11,889 bases of DNA from Yoonia sp. (lineage in GTDB: Bacteria > Pseudomonadota > Alphaproteobacteria > Rhodobacterales > Rhodobacteraceae), in contig JAPKCP010000072.1 in the NCBI GenBank assembly GCA_028822885.1, positions 1 to 11,889 on the forward strand. The letters run 5' to 3'. Position 1 is the first letter of the stretch, and each line of letters begins with the position of its first letter. Shown piece by piece: positions 5,715 through 11,889 of the stretch. The notes under the pieces were generated by a model that was not told where the DNA came from, did not search any database, and was given only the letters and a program-made list of their open reading frames with translations. The position numbers and the translations under genes were made by a program.

Positions 5715-6926
5715 TCAGGATTTCATCAGAAGTGGAAGGTCGCCTGTGAGGCCTGCAGCCTCGCGGATGAAGGATCGGCGCAATGATGGTACTTTGTTAA
5801 TCAAGCCCATTCCAATGTCGCGTGTAGCGCGCAAAATCGGGTTGTCGTTGGAAAATAAGCGGTTGAATGTATCCGTCGCCAACGCAAGTGTCGCCGTGTC
5901 GAACCGCCGCCATTGCTGATATCGTGCTAGGGCTTGTGCACCACCAATGTCTTCACCGCGCCCGCGTGCCTCTGTCAGGACTTGGGCCAAAGCAGCGACA
6001 TCGCGCAAGCCCGCGTTAAGGCCCTGTCCTGCAATAGGATGCACGCCATGTGCGGCATCACCGACAAGGGCGACGCGATTAGCCGTAAACGATTCGGCCA
6101 AAGACAATCCGAGCGGGTAGGTGAAGCGTTGGCCTGCCAGCGTAATTTCACCTAAGAAACTGCCGAATGCGGGGCGTAATGCGTCTAAAAAGCCTGCGTC
6201 GTTCAATGTCATAATTGCCGCCGCTTTTTCAGTTGTTTCGGACCAAACGATCGACGATCTGTTTTCGGTCAAAGGCAAGATCGCAAGTGGGCCGCCGGGC
6301 ATAAAGAATTGATGGGCAATGCCGCCATGTGGTTTTTCGTGACTAACCGCGCAGACGATTGCTGTTTGATCGTATCCCCACGCTGTCCGCTTGATCCCTG
6401 CACGTTGCGCAGTGCCGCTGCGACGACCGTCAGATCCGATCAAGACACGACCAGAAATAGTTTTGCCTGATGCCAAGGTTACATTAGTCGTTGCTGCGCC
6501 AATTGTTTGGGCCACAACGGTTTCACCAGACAATTGGGTAATTTTGTCGCTCTGCGACATCGCGTCTAAAAATGCGCGGCGCAGGTGGCGATCTTCGACT
6601 AGATACCCCATCGGTCCTTCTTCGATCTCGGCATGGTCAAAGTGCATCATCCATGGCGATGGTCCTTCACCAGCACGCCCATCCGTCACCTTGATTTCCA
6701 GCATAGGTTGGGCGTTTTCGGCGATAGCCTCCCAGACGCCAATTTTGCGCAGTAATCGCATCGATGTCAGGGCCAGCGCATAAGACCGCCCGTCAAAATC
6801 ACGCATCTTGCGTGTGTCTTGCGGCAAGGCGTCGACAATAGTTACGCTAAAACCAGCCTTTGCAGCAGCCAATGCTAAGGCTGGTCCATTCAGGCCGCCA
6901 CCTACGATAATCAAATCATTTTCCAT
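5715..6926 (-). CDS. UbiH/UbiF/COQ6-family FAD-dependent hydroxylase
   Basis: A 403-aa flavoprotein monooxygenase of the ubiquinone-ring hydroxylase group. It has the three expected motifs: the FAD dinucleotide-binding GGGLNG at 9-14 (IIVGGGLNGPALALAAAKAGFSVTIVDA), the DG motif in LIGSDGRRSGTAQRAGI, and the GD motif in RVALVGDAAHGVHPIAGQGLNAGLRDVAALA. DGRSYALALTSMRLL and SLAESFTANRVALVGDAAHGVHP are typical of this subgroup, as is the length. It should use O2 and NAD(P)H to hydroxylate a polyprenyl-phenol intermediate of ubiquinone. Which ring carbon (UbiH, UbiF, UbiI or alphaproteobacterial UbiL type) cannot be told from the sequence. The frame is open to 7154, but that overlaps the divergent amidase gene. 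The start at 6926 begins at the conserved MENDLIIVGGG and is the only sensible one, though no good ribosome-binding site precedes it. Confidence 0.92.
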   Translation of the reverse strand: MENDLIIVGGGLNGPALALAAAKAGFSVTIVDALPQDTRKMRDFDGRSYALALTSMRLLRKIGVWEAIAENAQPMLEIKVTDGRAGEGPSPWMMHFDHAEIEEGPMGYLVEDRHLRRAFLDAMSQSDKITQLSGETVVAQTIGAATTNVTLASGKTISGRVLIGSDGRRSGTAQRAGIKRTAWGYDQTAIVCAVSHEKPHGGIAHQFFMPGGPLAILPLTENRSSIVWSETTEKAAAIMTLNDAGFLDALRPAFGSFLGEITLAGQRFTYPLGLSLAESFTANRVALVGDAAHGVHPIAGQGLNAGLRDVAALAQVLTEARGRGEDIGGAQALARYQQWRRFDTATLALATDTFNRLFSNDNPILRATRDIGMGLINKVPSLRRSFIREAAGLTGDLPLLMKS

Positions 6927-6954
6927 ACATCTGAATATGGTGAGCAGGTCGGGA

Positions 6955-6983
6955 TTGTCCATGCGCTGCGTCGTCGCTACCGT
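6955..6983 (+). promoter_or_regulatory. Possible promoter of the amidase gene
   Basis: TTGTCC (6955-6960), a 17-nt spacer and TACCGT (6978-6983) lie in the 81-bp divergent gap, just before AGGGAG (6996-7001), the ribosome-binding site. The -10 match is poor, so this is only a positional suggestion. Confidence 0.25.
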
Positions 6984-7007
6984 CATCCCAACGCAAGGGA
7001 GAGCACG

Positions 7008-8336
7008 ATGCAAGATTGGCTTTGGATGACGGCAGCGGATTTGGGACGTGGGATTGCTGCGGGAACGATTGACCCTGTCGATCTCACCGAAACGTATCTG
7101 GCTGCCATCGACGCGCATGTGTTTCGCGACCGAATTTACGCCCGTGTCACCCATGACCGTGCGCGGGCAGAGGCAAAGGCTGCCCAGACCCGGTCAGCCA
7201 GTGGGATGCGTCGGTCCGCCCTTGATGGCGTGCCAATTTCTTGGAAAGACCTGTTTGATACGGCGGGCATTGGCACCGAAGCAGGTACAATGCTCATGGA
7301 AGGTCGTGTCCCTGACACTGATGCCGACGTTCTTCAAAATGCAACGGCTGCTGGCCTTGTTTGTTTGGGCAAGACTCATATGTCTGAAATTGCATTTTCC
7401 GGCCTCGGGCTTAACCCCATGACGGCCACACCGCCTTGCAAAAATGATCCTAACGCGGTGCCGGGTGGGTCATCAAGCGGGGCAGGGGCCTCTGTCGCAT
7501 TTGGATTAGCAGCAGCAGCGATTGGGTCCGATACAGGTGGATCGGTGCGCATCCCCGCAGCTTGGAACGATCTTGTGGGTCTCAAAACCAGCCACGGAAT
7601 GCTGAGCCTGACAGGCGTGGTTCCGCTTTGTCAGACGTTCGATTCTGTTGGGCCACTTTGCCGTTCGGTCGAGGATGCAAATCTCTTGTTAGGTATTTTG
7701 GGAGGCGGAAAATCTGCGGACCTTGGGCAGTCTTCGCTGAAAGGTATGCGCTTTGCTATCCTTGATACGGTTGCGATGAATAGCCTGCGAAATGAACCCA
7801 GTACTGCCTTTACCAATGCAGTAGAAAAGCTGAAGGATGGGGGGGCAATGATCACACACGTGTCGTTCCCTACGCTATCCCAAGCCTTTGACGTTGCTGG
7901 AAACCTCTACGCTGGTGACAGTTATGGCTGGTGGCGTGATCGTGTTGAAGCAGCCCCAGAAAAAATGTTCCCACAGATCCTTGAACGCGTAAGGGGTGGG
8001 GCAAATGTCCTTGCCGCGGACTATGTTGCTGGCTGGAATTTGCTGCGCGATATTCGGAAAGCCTACACCATCGCCGTTGCTGGCTATGATGCCGTGATCA
8101 TGCCCTCAGCGCCGATTTTGCCACCCAACGCAGTGCGGCTTTTGTCGGATGATACGTATTACAAGGCTGAGAACCTGCTCGCCCTGCGCAATACCCGGAT
8201 TGCAAATTTGCTTGACCTGACTTCACTCAGCCTTCCGACGGGAACGCCGTCCTGTGGGATCATGTTCAACGCCCCAAAACACGATGAGGCACGGCTTTTG
8301 CGGATTGGTGCGGCAGCTGAGGCTGTATTAGCCTAA
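7008..8336 (+). CDS. Amidase-signature family amidohydrolase
   Basis: A 442-aa enzyme of the amidase signature family (GatA, FAAH, AtzF relatives). The Ser-cisSer-Lys triad is clear: K80 in LDGVPISWKDLFD, cis-Ser S155 in VPGGSSSGAGASVAFG, and nucleophile S179 in IGSDTGGSVRIPAAWNDLVGLK. The 24-residue gap between the two serines is the same as in GatA and FAAH. It hydrolyses a C-N amide bond of an unknown small substrate. It is not convincingly GatA: there is no gatB or gatC beside it, and it is shorter than typical GatA (about 480-490). No signal peptide is present, so it is cytoplasmic. AGGGAG lies 6 nt before the ATG. It is divergent from the monooxygenase gene and followed by a 130-nt gap holding an inverted repeat. 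Confidence 0.93.
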   Translation: MQDWLWMTAADLGRGIAAGTIDPVDLTETYLAAIDAHVFRDRIYARVTHDRARAEAKAAQTRSASGMRRSALDGVPISWKDLFDTAGIGTEAGTMLMEGRVPDTDADVLQNATAAGLVCLGKTHMSEIAFSGLGLNPMTATPPCKNDPNAVPGGSSSGAGASVAFGLAAAAIGSDTGGSVRIPAAWNDLVGLKTSHGMLSLTGVVPLCQTFDSVGPLCRSVEDANLLLGILGGGKSADLGQSSLKGMRFAILDTVAMNSLRNEPSTAFTNAVEKLKDGGAMITHVSFPTLSQAFDVAGNLYAGDSYGWWRDRVEAAPEKMFPQILERVRGGANVLAADYVAGWNLLRDIRKAYTIAVAGYDAVIMPSAPILPPNAVRLLSDDTYYKAENLLALRNTRIANLLDLTSLSLPTGTPSCGIMFNAPKHDEARLLRIGAAAEAVLA

Positions 8337-8346
8337 CCGCAGGACC

Positions 8347-8383
8347 CAAAAGACACAATTGCCACGTGTCCCGCTGTCTTTTG
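8347..8383 (+). terminator. Inverted repeat, possible terminator of the amidase gene
   Basis: A perfect 9-bp inverted repeat, CAAAAGACA (8347-8355) and TGTCTTTTG (8375-8383), is separated by 19 nt. It starts 10 nt after the amidase stop codon. The A-tract/T-tract arrangement suits a terminator active on both strands, but the stem is A/T-rich and the loop long. An alternative inner pairing, GACAC (8352-8356) with GTGTC (8366-8370), also exists. Binding by a regulator of the downstream gene is another possibility. Confidence 0.4.
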
Positions 8384-8456
8384 CCCATGCCATTCTGGAC
8401 AGACGCCCAAACCAACGGCTACGTTGGACAAAAGCGGGGCGTCATGATCCCGTATA

Positions 8457-8461
8457 TGAGG
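8457..8461 (+). promoter_or_regulatory. Shine-Dalgarno site fixing the aminotransferase start
   Basis: TGAGG ends 5 nt before ATG 8467. It favours this start over an in-frame TTG at 8359, which would add 36 residues with no match to the family. Confidence 0.6.
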
Positions 8462-8466
8462 CAGTT

Positions 8467-9645
8467 ATGGTATACCCTGAGCGGTTTTCTTCCCTTCCGG
8501 AAGCGACGTGGCCCCGTTTGCGCGGACTACTCGATCATCGGACACCCGGCGACGCGGTCATAAACATGACCATCGGCGAGCCGCAGCACGCGTTTCCTGA
8601 TTTTGTAGGACCGCTGCTGACAAAGCATATGGGCGATTTTCGTAAATATCCTAATAATAACGGCTCAGTCGCCCTGCTGGACGCCATCACGTTGTGGCTT
8701 GATAAACGGTATGGCGTTTCAGTGACGCCTGAGAATGTCCTTAGTTTGAACGGCACGCGTGAAGGTTTGTTTAACGCAGCCATTGCGTTGGGCCCGGAGA
8801 CGAAAAACGGCAAACAGCCGGTCATTCTGTCCCCCAATCCGTTTTATCCGGCGTATTCTGCTGCTGCGGCTTCCATTGGTGCAGAGGCGATTTTTGTCCC
8901 GGCGACTGATGCAACGGGCCATCTGCCAGACTACGCGGGCTTGCCCGAGGACATCCTTGCGCGCACAACAATCGCCTACATCTGCTCCCCGGCAAACCCG
9001 CAGGGTGCTGTTGCGGACGAGGCATATTGGACAAAACTGATCGGTCTTGCGGAAAAGCACGACTTCAAAATATTTTCTGACGAATGCTATTCTGAGATTT
9101 ACCGCGATGTTCCGCCGACTGGCGCGCTAGAAATGGCGCACCGTCTAGGATGCGATCCTGACCGGGTGATGATCTTTCATTCACTATCGAAACGCTCAAA
9201 CCTCGCAGGCCTTCGGTCTGGCTTTTGTGCTGGTGGCATCGAGAGTATTCGCCGGATGCGTCAGCTTCGTGCTTATGCCGGATCACCGCTACCGGGGCCG
9301 TTGCAGGCTGTCGCTGCTGCCGCATGGCTAGACGAGGCGCATGTCATCGAGAACCGCGCACTTTACCAGCAAAAGTACAAAGTCGCTGATCAGATCATGG
9401 GCGATGTGCCCGGCTATATGTCCCCTGCCGCAGGTTTTTTTCTCTGGTTGCCAGTTTATAACGGCGAAGCAGCAGCGGTAAAACTGTGGGAACAAACTGG
9501 CGTTCGTACGCTACCGGGGGCCTATTTGGCCCGCGATTTCAACGGGGTGAACCCGGCTGATACTTTTTTACGGGTCGCCATGGTGGCCCCAACACAAGAA
9601 ATGCAGCGTGGATTGACGATGATCCGTGACTGTCTCTACGGCTGA
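8467..9645 (+). CDS. dapC: DapC-like class I/II aminotransferase (probable N-succinyldiaminopimelate transaminase)
   Basis: A 392-aa fold-type-I PLP enzyme. The PLP lysine is K242 in FHSLSKRSNLAGLRSGF. Other cofactor contacts are N177 in SPANPQG, D205 and Y208 in SDECYSEIYRD, and R250 in GLRSGF. The carboxylate-binding Arg is probably in TFLRVAMV near the C-terminus. The N-terminus, MVYPERFSSLPEATWPRLRGLLD then INMTIGEPQHAFPDFV, resembles proteobacterial DapC. DapC transfers an amino group from glutamate to N-succinyl-2-amino-6-ketopimelate on the way to lysine and meso-diaminopimelate. The substrate is inferred from overall resemblance; a different amino-acid substrate is possible. ftsK starts 10 nt after the stop with its ribosome-binding site overlapping the stop codon, so the two are probably co-transcribed. 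Both serve cell-envelope growth or division, which fits but does not prove the assignment. Confidence 0.88.
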   Translation: MVYPERFSSLPEATWPRLRGLLDHRTPGDAVINMTIGEPQHAFPDFVGPLLTKHMGDFRKYPNNNGSVALLDAITLWLDKRYGVSVTPENVLSLNGTREGLFNAAIALGPETKNGKQPVILSPNPFYPAYSAAAASIGAEAIFVPATDATGHLPDYAGLPEDILARTTIAYICSPANPQGAVADEAYWTKLIGLAEKHDFKIFSDECYSEIYRDVPPTGALEMAHRLGCDPDRVMIFHSLSKRSNLAGLRSGFCAGGIESIRRMRQLRAYAGSPLPGPLQAVAAAAWLDEAHVIENRALYQQKYKVADQIMGDVPGYMSPAAGFFLWLPVYNGEAAAVKLWEQTGVRTLPGAYLARDFNGVNPADTFLRVAMVAPTQEMQRGLTMIRDCLYG

Positions 9646-9655
9646 GGAATTAACG

Positions 9656-11889
9656 ATGGCATCTTATCAGGCACGCAAGCGCGATCCGCTTTTGGATAGC
9701 AACACGCAGGCAGTGATTGAGAAACGGAGCAAGGAATTGCTCGGGTTCGCATTGATTGCATTGGGCGTTGTGCTGGGCGCGATGATCTGGAGCTATACGC
9801 CGAATGATCCGTCGTGGATTTCTGCAACTGACGCGCCTGTGCAAAATTGGCTGGGTCAATCGGGTGCTTCTGGCGCGGCAACACTGATGATGATCGTTGG
9901 TAAGGGGGCGTGGATGTTCCCGCTTGCACTTGCGGCTTGGGGTTTGCGGTTTGTCCTGCACTACGGCCACGAACGAGCGTCGAGCCGTGCGGTGTTTACA
10001 CCGATCGCCGTTGTTGTGGCGTCTTTGTATGCTGCCACCTTGGTTCCGGGCGCGAATTGGCCACCAAATTTTGGGCTTGGCGGTTTGTTCGGTGACACTG
10101 TTCTTGGTGTGACGTTGCAAATCTTGATCCCACTTGGTGCACCGTTTGCATTGAAGCTTTTGTCGTTTTTTCTGGCGCTTTGCTTGATCATTGTGACAGC
10201 TTTCTCTCTTGGCTTTGTCAAAGAAGAAATCCGCGCCGGTATTCGTTTTATGTTCTTGGGCGTTGTCATGGTCTATGCGCTGTTGTTGCGTGGCATTGGC
10301 CAAGGGGCCGCCGCATCTGCGAAAGCAGCGTCAGGTATGACCCAGACGATTGTGGCCAAGCGTGAACAATCTCGTGCGCACCGTGAAGCGATAGCGATGG
10401 CGGCGCACGAAGAGGCTGCAATGTTTGTAGCCCCAACAATGCCCGTGCCGCCGTCTGAGATGAAATTGCGTCCCACATCAGTGGTGCGTGCACACGCCGC
10501 AGCGCCGACGGATACAACGCGGAAAATGCCCCCGATGTCAGGAGATTACGCAGACGAACACGCGGTGATTGCACCCGAACCTGTCGCCGAACCAATGTTT
10601 GCTGCCCCTGTCCGTGAGGTTGCACCGCAACCGACTGGTTTCCTTGCCGGATTATTGAAGCGCAACGCGCCTGAGCCTGTTGTTGAAGACGTCCCTGCGG
10701 TCCCAGAAGACCGTGTTTCCGCACGCATCGCTGATGCTGTGCGCAGCCGCAAAGGCCCTGCACCTGTGACTGATTTGGGTACACGGATTGAGCCGTCTTT
10801 GACCAAAGGGCGCGGCCCACAGCCGATGATCTTAAACACTACGCCAAGTGGTTTGCCGCCTTTGCCGATAGATGCGCCGATGATGGACGCGGGCTTTATG
10901 GATGCGCCAATTGATGATCCTGTGATCGAAAAACTCGTGGAAATCGCGCGACCTGTGCGCCAAGTGTTGCAGCGCAACTTTGCCCCTGTGCAGGAACCAG
11001 GGGCCGAACCTGAGCTTGAGCGCGTCGAGATCCCAGTGCAGGAACCAAAGAAGGTCGTTCAGCACCCGTTGAAGCGCGCGTCTTTGCCGTCCAAGCAGGC
11101 GCTGCGCGAAAGTCAGCCTGCCTTACCGCTTGAAGACAACAAATACGCTAATTTTGAGATGCCGCCGCTAAGCCTTTTGCGTGGCCCTGAGACGATTGAA
11201 CGCTTTCATCTCTCTGATGAAGCTCTCGAAGAAAATGCGCGGATGCTGGAAAGCGTTTTGGATGATTATGGCGTTAAGGGCGAAATCGTTTCGGTCCGTC
11301 CGGGTCCTGTTGTGACGATGTACGAACTCGAACCTGCTGCTGGCTTGAAAGCGTCGCGGGTGATTGGTCTGGCAGATGATATTGCGCGCTCGATGTCCGC
11401 GCTATCAGCACGTGTGTCAACAATACCGGGCAGGTCCGTGATTGGTATCGAATTGCCGAATGAAAAGCGCGAAATGGTTGTGTTGCGTGAAATGCTGTCA
11501 GCGCGTGACTTTGGTGATAGCAACATGATGCTGCCGCTGGCACTTGGGAAAGACATTGGGGGCGAGCCAGTTATTGCGAACCTCGCGAAGATGCCGCACC
11601 TTTTGATCGCTGGTACGACAGGGTCTGGTAAGTCTGTGGCGATCAACACGATGATCTTGTCGCTGCTTTATAAGCTGAGCCCTGAAGATTGCCGGATGAT
11701 CATGATTGATCCGAAGATGCTCGAATTGTCTGTTTATGATGGCATCCCGCACCTGCTGTCCCCTGTTGTGACCGACCCGAAAAAGGCTGTCGTCGCGCTG
11801 AAGTGGGTCGTGGGCGAGATGGAAGAACGCTACCGCAAAATGTCAAAGATGGGCGTGCGAAACATTGACGGCTATAATGGGCGGGTGCG
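9656..11889 (+). CDS. ftsK: FtsK DNA translocase (C-terminal part beyond window)
   Basis: Divisome-anchored dsDNA translocase that pumps the chromosome terminus through the closing septum and activates XerCD at dif. The frame is open to the right edge, giving 744 residues. Residues 28-216 hold four to five membrane spans, for example 29-47, 75-100, 112-130, 154-187 and 196-214. Residues about 220-510 form a Pro/Glu/Ala-rich low-complexity linker. The motor's alpha domain starts near 515 (ERFHLSDEALEENARMLESVLDDYGVKGEIVSVRPGPVVTMYELEPAAGLKASRV). Walker A is GTTGSGKS at 653-660 and Walker B is MIMIDPK at 681-687, followed by MLELSVYDGIPHLLSPVVTDP and EMEERYRKMSKMGVRNIDGYN. The rest of the RecA-like beta domain and the DNA-reading gamma domain lie outside. 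GAGGA about 7 nt upstream overlaps the aminotransferase stop codon. Confidence 0.97.
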   Translation, partial: MASYQARKRDPLLDSNTQAVIEKRSKELLGFALIALGVVLGAMIWSYTPNDPSWISATDAPVQNWLGQSGASGAATLMMIVGKGAWMFPLALAAWGLRFVLHYGHERASSRAVFTPIAVVVASLYAATLVPGANWPPNFGLGGLFGDTVLGVTLQILIPLGAPFALKLLSFFLALCLIIVTAFSLGFVKEEIRAGIRFMFLGVVMVYALLLRGIGQGAAASAKAASGMTQTIVAKREQSRAHREAIAMAAHEEAAMFVAPTMPVPPSEMKLRPTSVVRAHAAAPTDTTRKMPPMSGDYADEHAVIAPEPVAEPMFAAPVREVAPQPTGFLAGLLKRNAPEPVVEDVPAVPEDRVSARIADAVRSRKGPAPVTDLGTRIEPSLTKGRGPQPMILNTTPSGLPPLPIDAPMMDAGFMDAPIDDPVIEKLVEIARPVRQVLQRNFAPVQEPGAEPELERVEIPVQEPKKVVQHPLKRASLPSKQALRESQPALPLEDNKYANFEMPPLSLLRGPETIERFHLSDEALEENARMLESVLDDYGVKGEIVSVRPGPVVTMYELEPAAGLKASRVIGLADDIARSMSALSARVSTIPGRSVIGIELPNEKREMVVLREMLSARDFGDSNMMLPLALGKDIGGEPVIANLAKMPHLLIAGTTGSGKSVAINTMILSLLYKLSPEDCRMIMIDPKMLELSVYDGIPHLLSPVVTDPKKAVVALKWVVGEMEERYRKMSKMGVRNIDGYNGRV

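Noticed and set aside
6927..7154. An N-terminal extension of the UbiH-family protein starting at 7154.
   Set aside because: It overlaps the divergent amidase coding sequence and its ribosome-binding site, and precedes the natural MENDLIIVGGG start with unrelated sequence.
8359..8466. A 36-residue extension of the aminotransferase from a TTG codon.
   Set aside because: No family match, it runs through the inverted repeat, and the ATG at 8467 has a proper ribosome-binding site.
9650..10303. A 217-codon minus-strand frame opposite the start of ftsK.
   Set aside because: It is the shadow of a strongly supported gene; its translation is Gln/Arg/His-rich and unlike any protein domain.
1..11889. 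Search for CRISPR arrays, insertion sequences, toxin-antitoxin pairs, phage genes or a defence system.
   Set aside because: No regularly spaced repeats, transposase motifs or defence-type domains were seen; the genes are housekeeping with uniform codon use.

Overview
The window is an ordinary chromosomal stretch from an alphaproteobacterium. It is most likely a marine Rhodobacteraceae (Roseobacter-type) strain. This judgement is from memory of family sequences: an IalB-family periplasmic protein, a type-II (Rhizobium etli-like) asparaginase, a redox-active CnoX-type thioredoxin-TPR protein, and an FtsK with a long Pro/Glu-rich linker all look like those of roseobacters. Coding density is high, codon use is uniform, and I see no transposase, phage gene, tRNA, rRNA or CRISPR array.

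Layout. 1-713 (-): 5' two thirds of rlmN. 714-851: spacer with a probable terminator and the first copy (A) of a bipartite palindromic repeat. 852-1382 (-): secreted IalB-family protein. 1383-1563: divergent spacer. 1564-2559 and 2571-3359 (+): asparaginase and exonuclease III (xthA), 11 nt apart. 3360-3536: spacer with the second repeat copy (B) and a possible promoter. 3537-5290 (+): a tight three-gene operon of CnoX-like chaperedoxin, stand-alone Lon-type substrate-binding domain protein, and a 59-aa Trm112/UPF0434 protein that overlaps its neighbour by ATGA. 5360-5683 (+): a 107-aa protein of unknown function. 5715-6926 (-): UbiH/COQ6-family FAD monooxygenase, convergent with the previous gene. 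7008-8336 (+): amidase-signature enzyme, divergent from the monooxygenase. 8467-9645 (+): DapC-like aminotransferase. 9656 to the right edge (+): ftsK, cut by the window after the Walker motifs.

The genes are mostly housekeeping: ribosome and tRNA methylation, DNA repair, proteostasis, quinone biosynthesis, lysine/peptidoglycan precursor synthesis, and chromosome segregation at division. The aminotransferase and ftsK are probably co-transcribed (10-nt gap); the other neighbours share no obvious pathway. No gene-free stretch exceeds 300 bases.

I found no undescribed multi-gene system. The most interesting signal is non-coding. Two intergenic elements (801-849 minus, 3367-3414 plus) share one architecture, each lies just 3' of a stop codon in the sense orientation, and they differ at paired positions so that the palindrome is kept.
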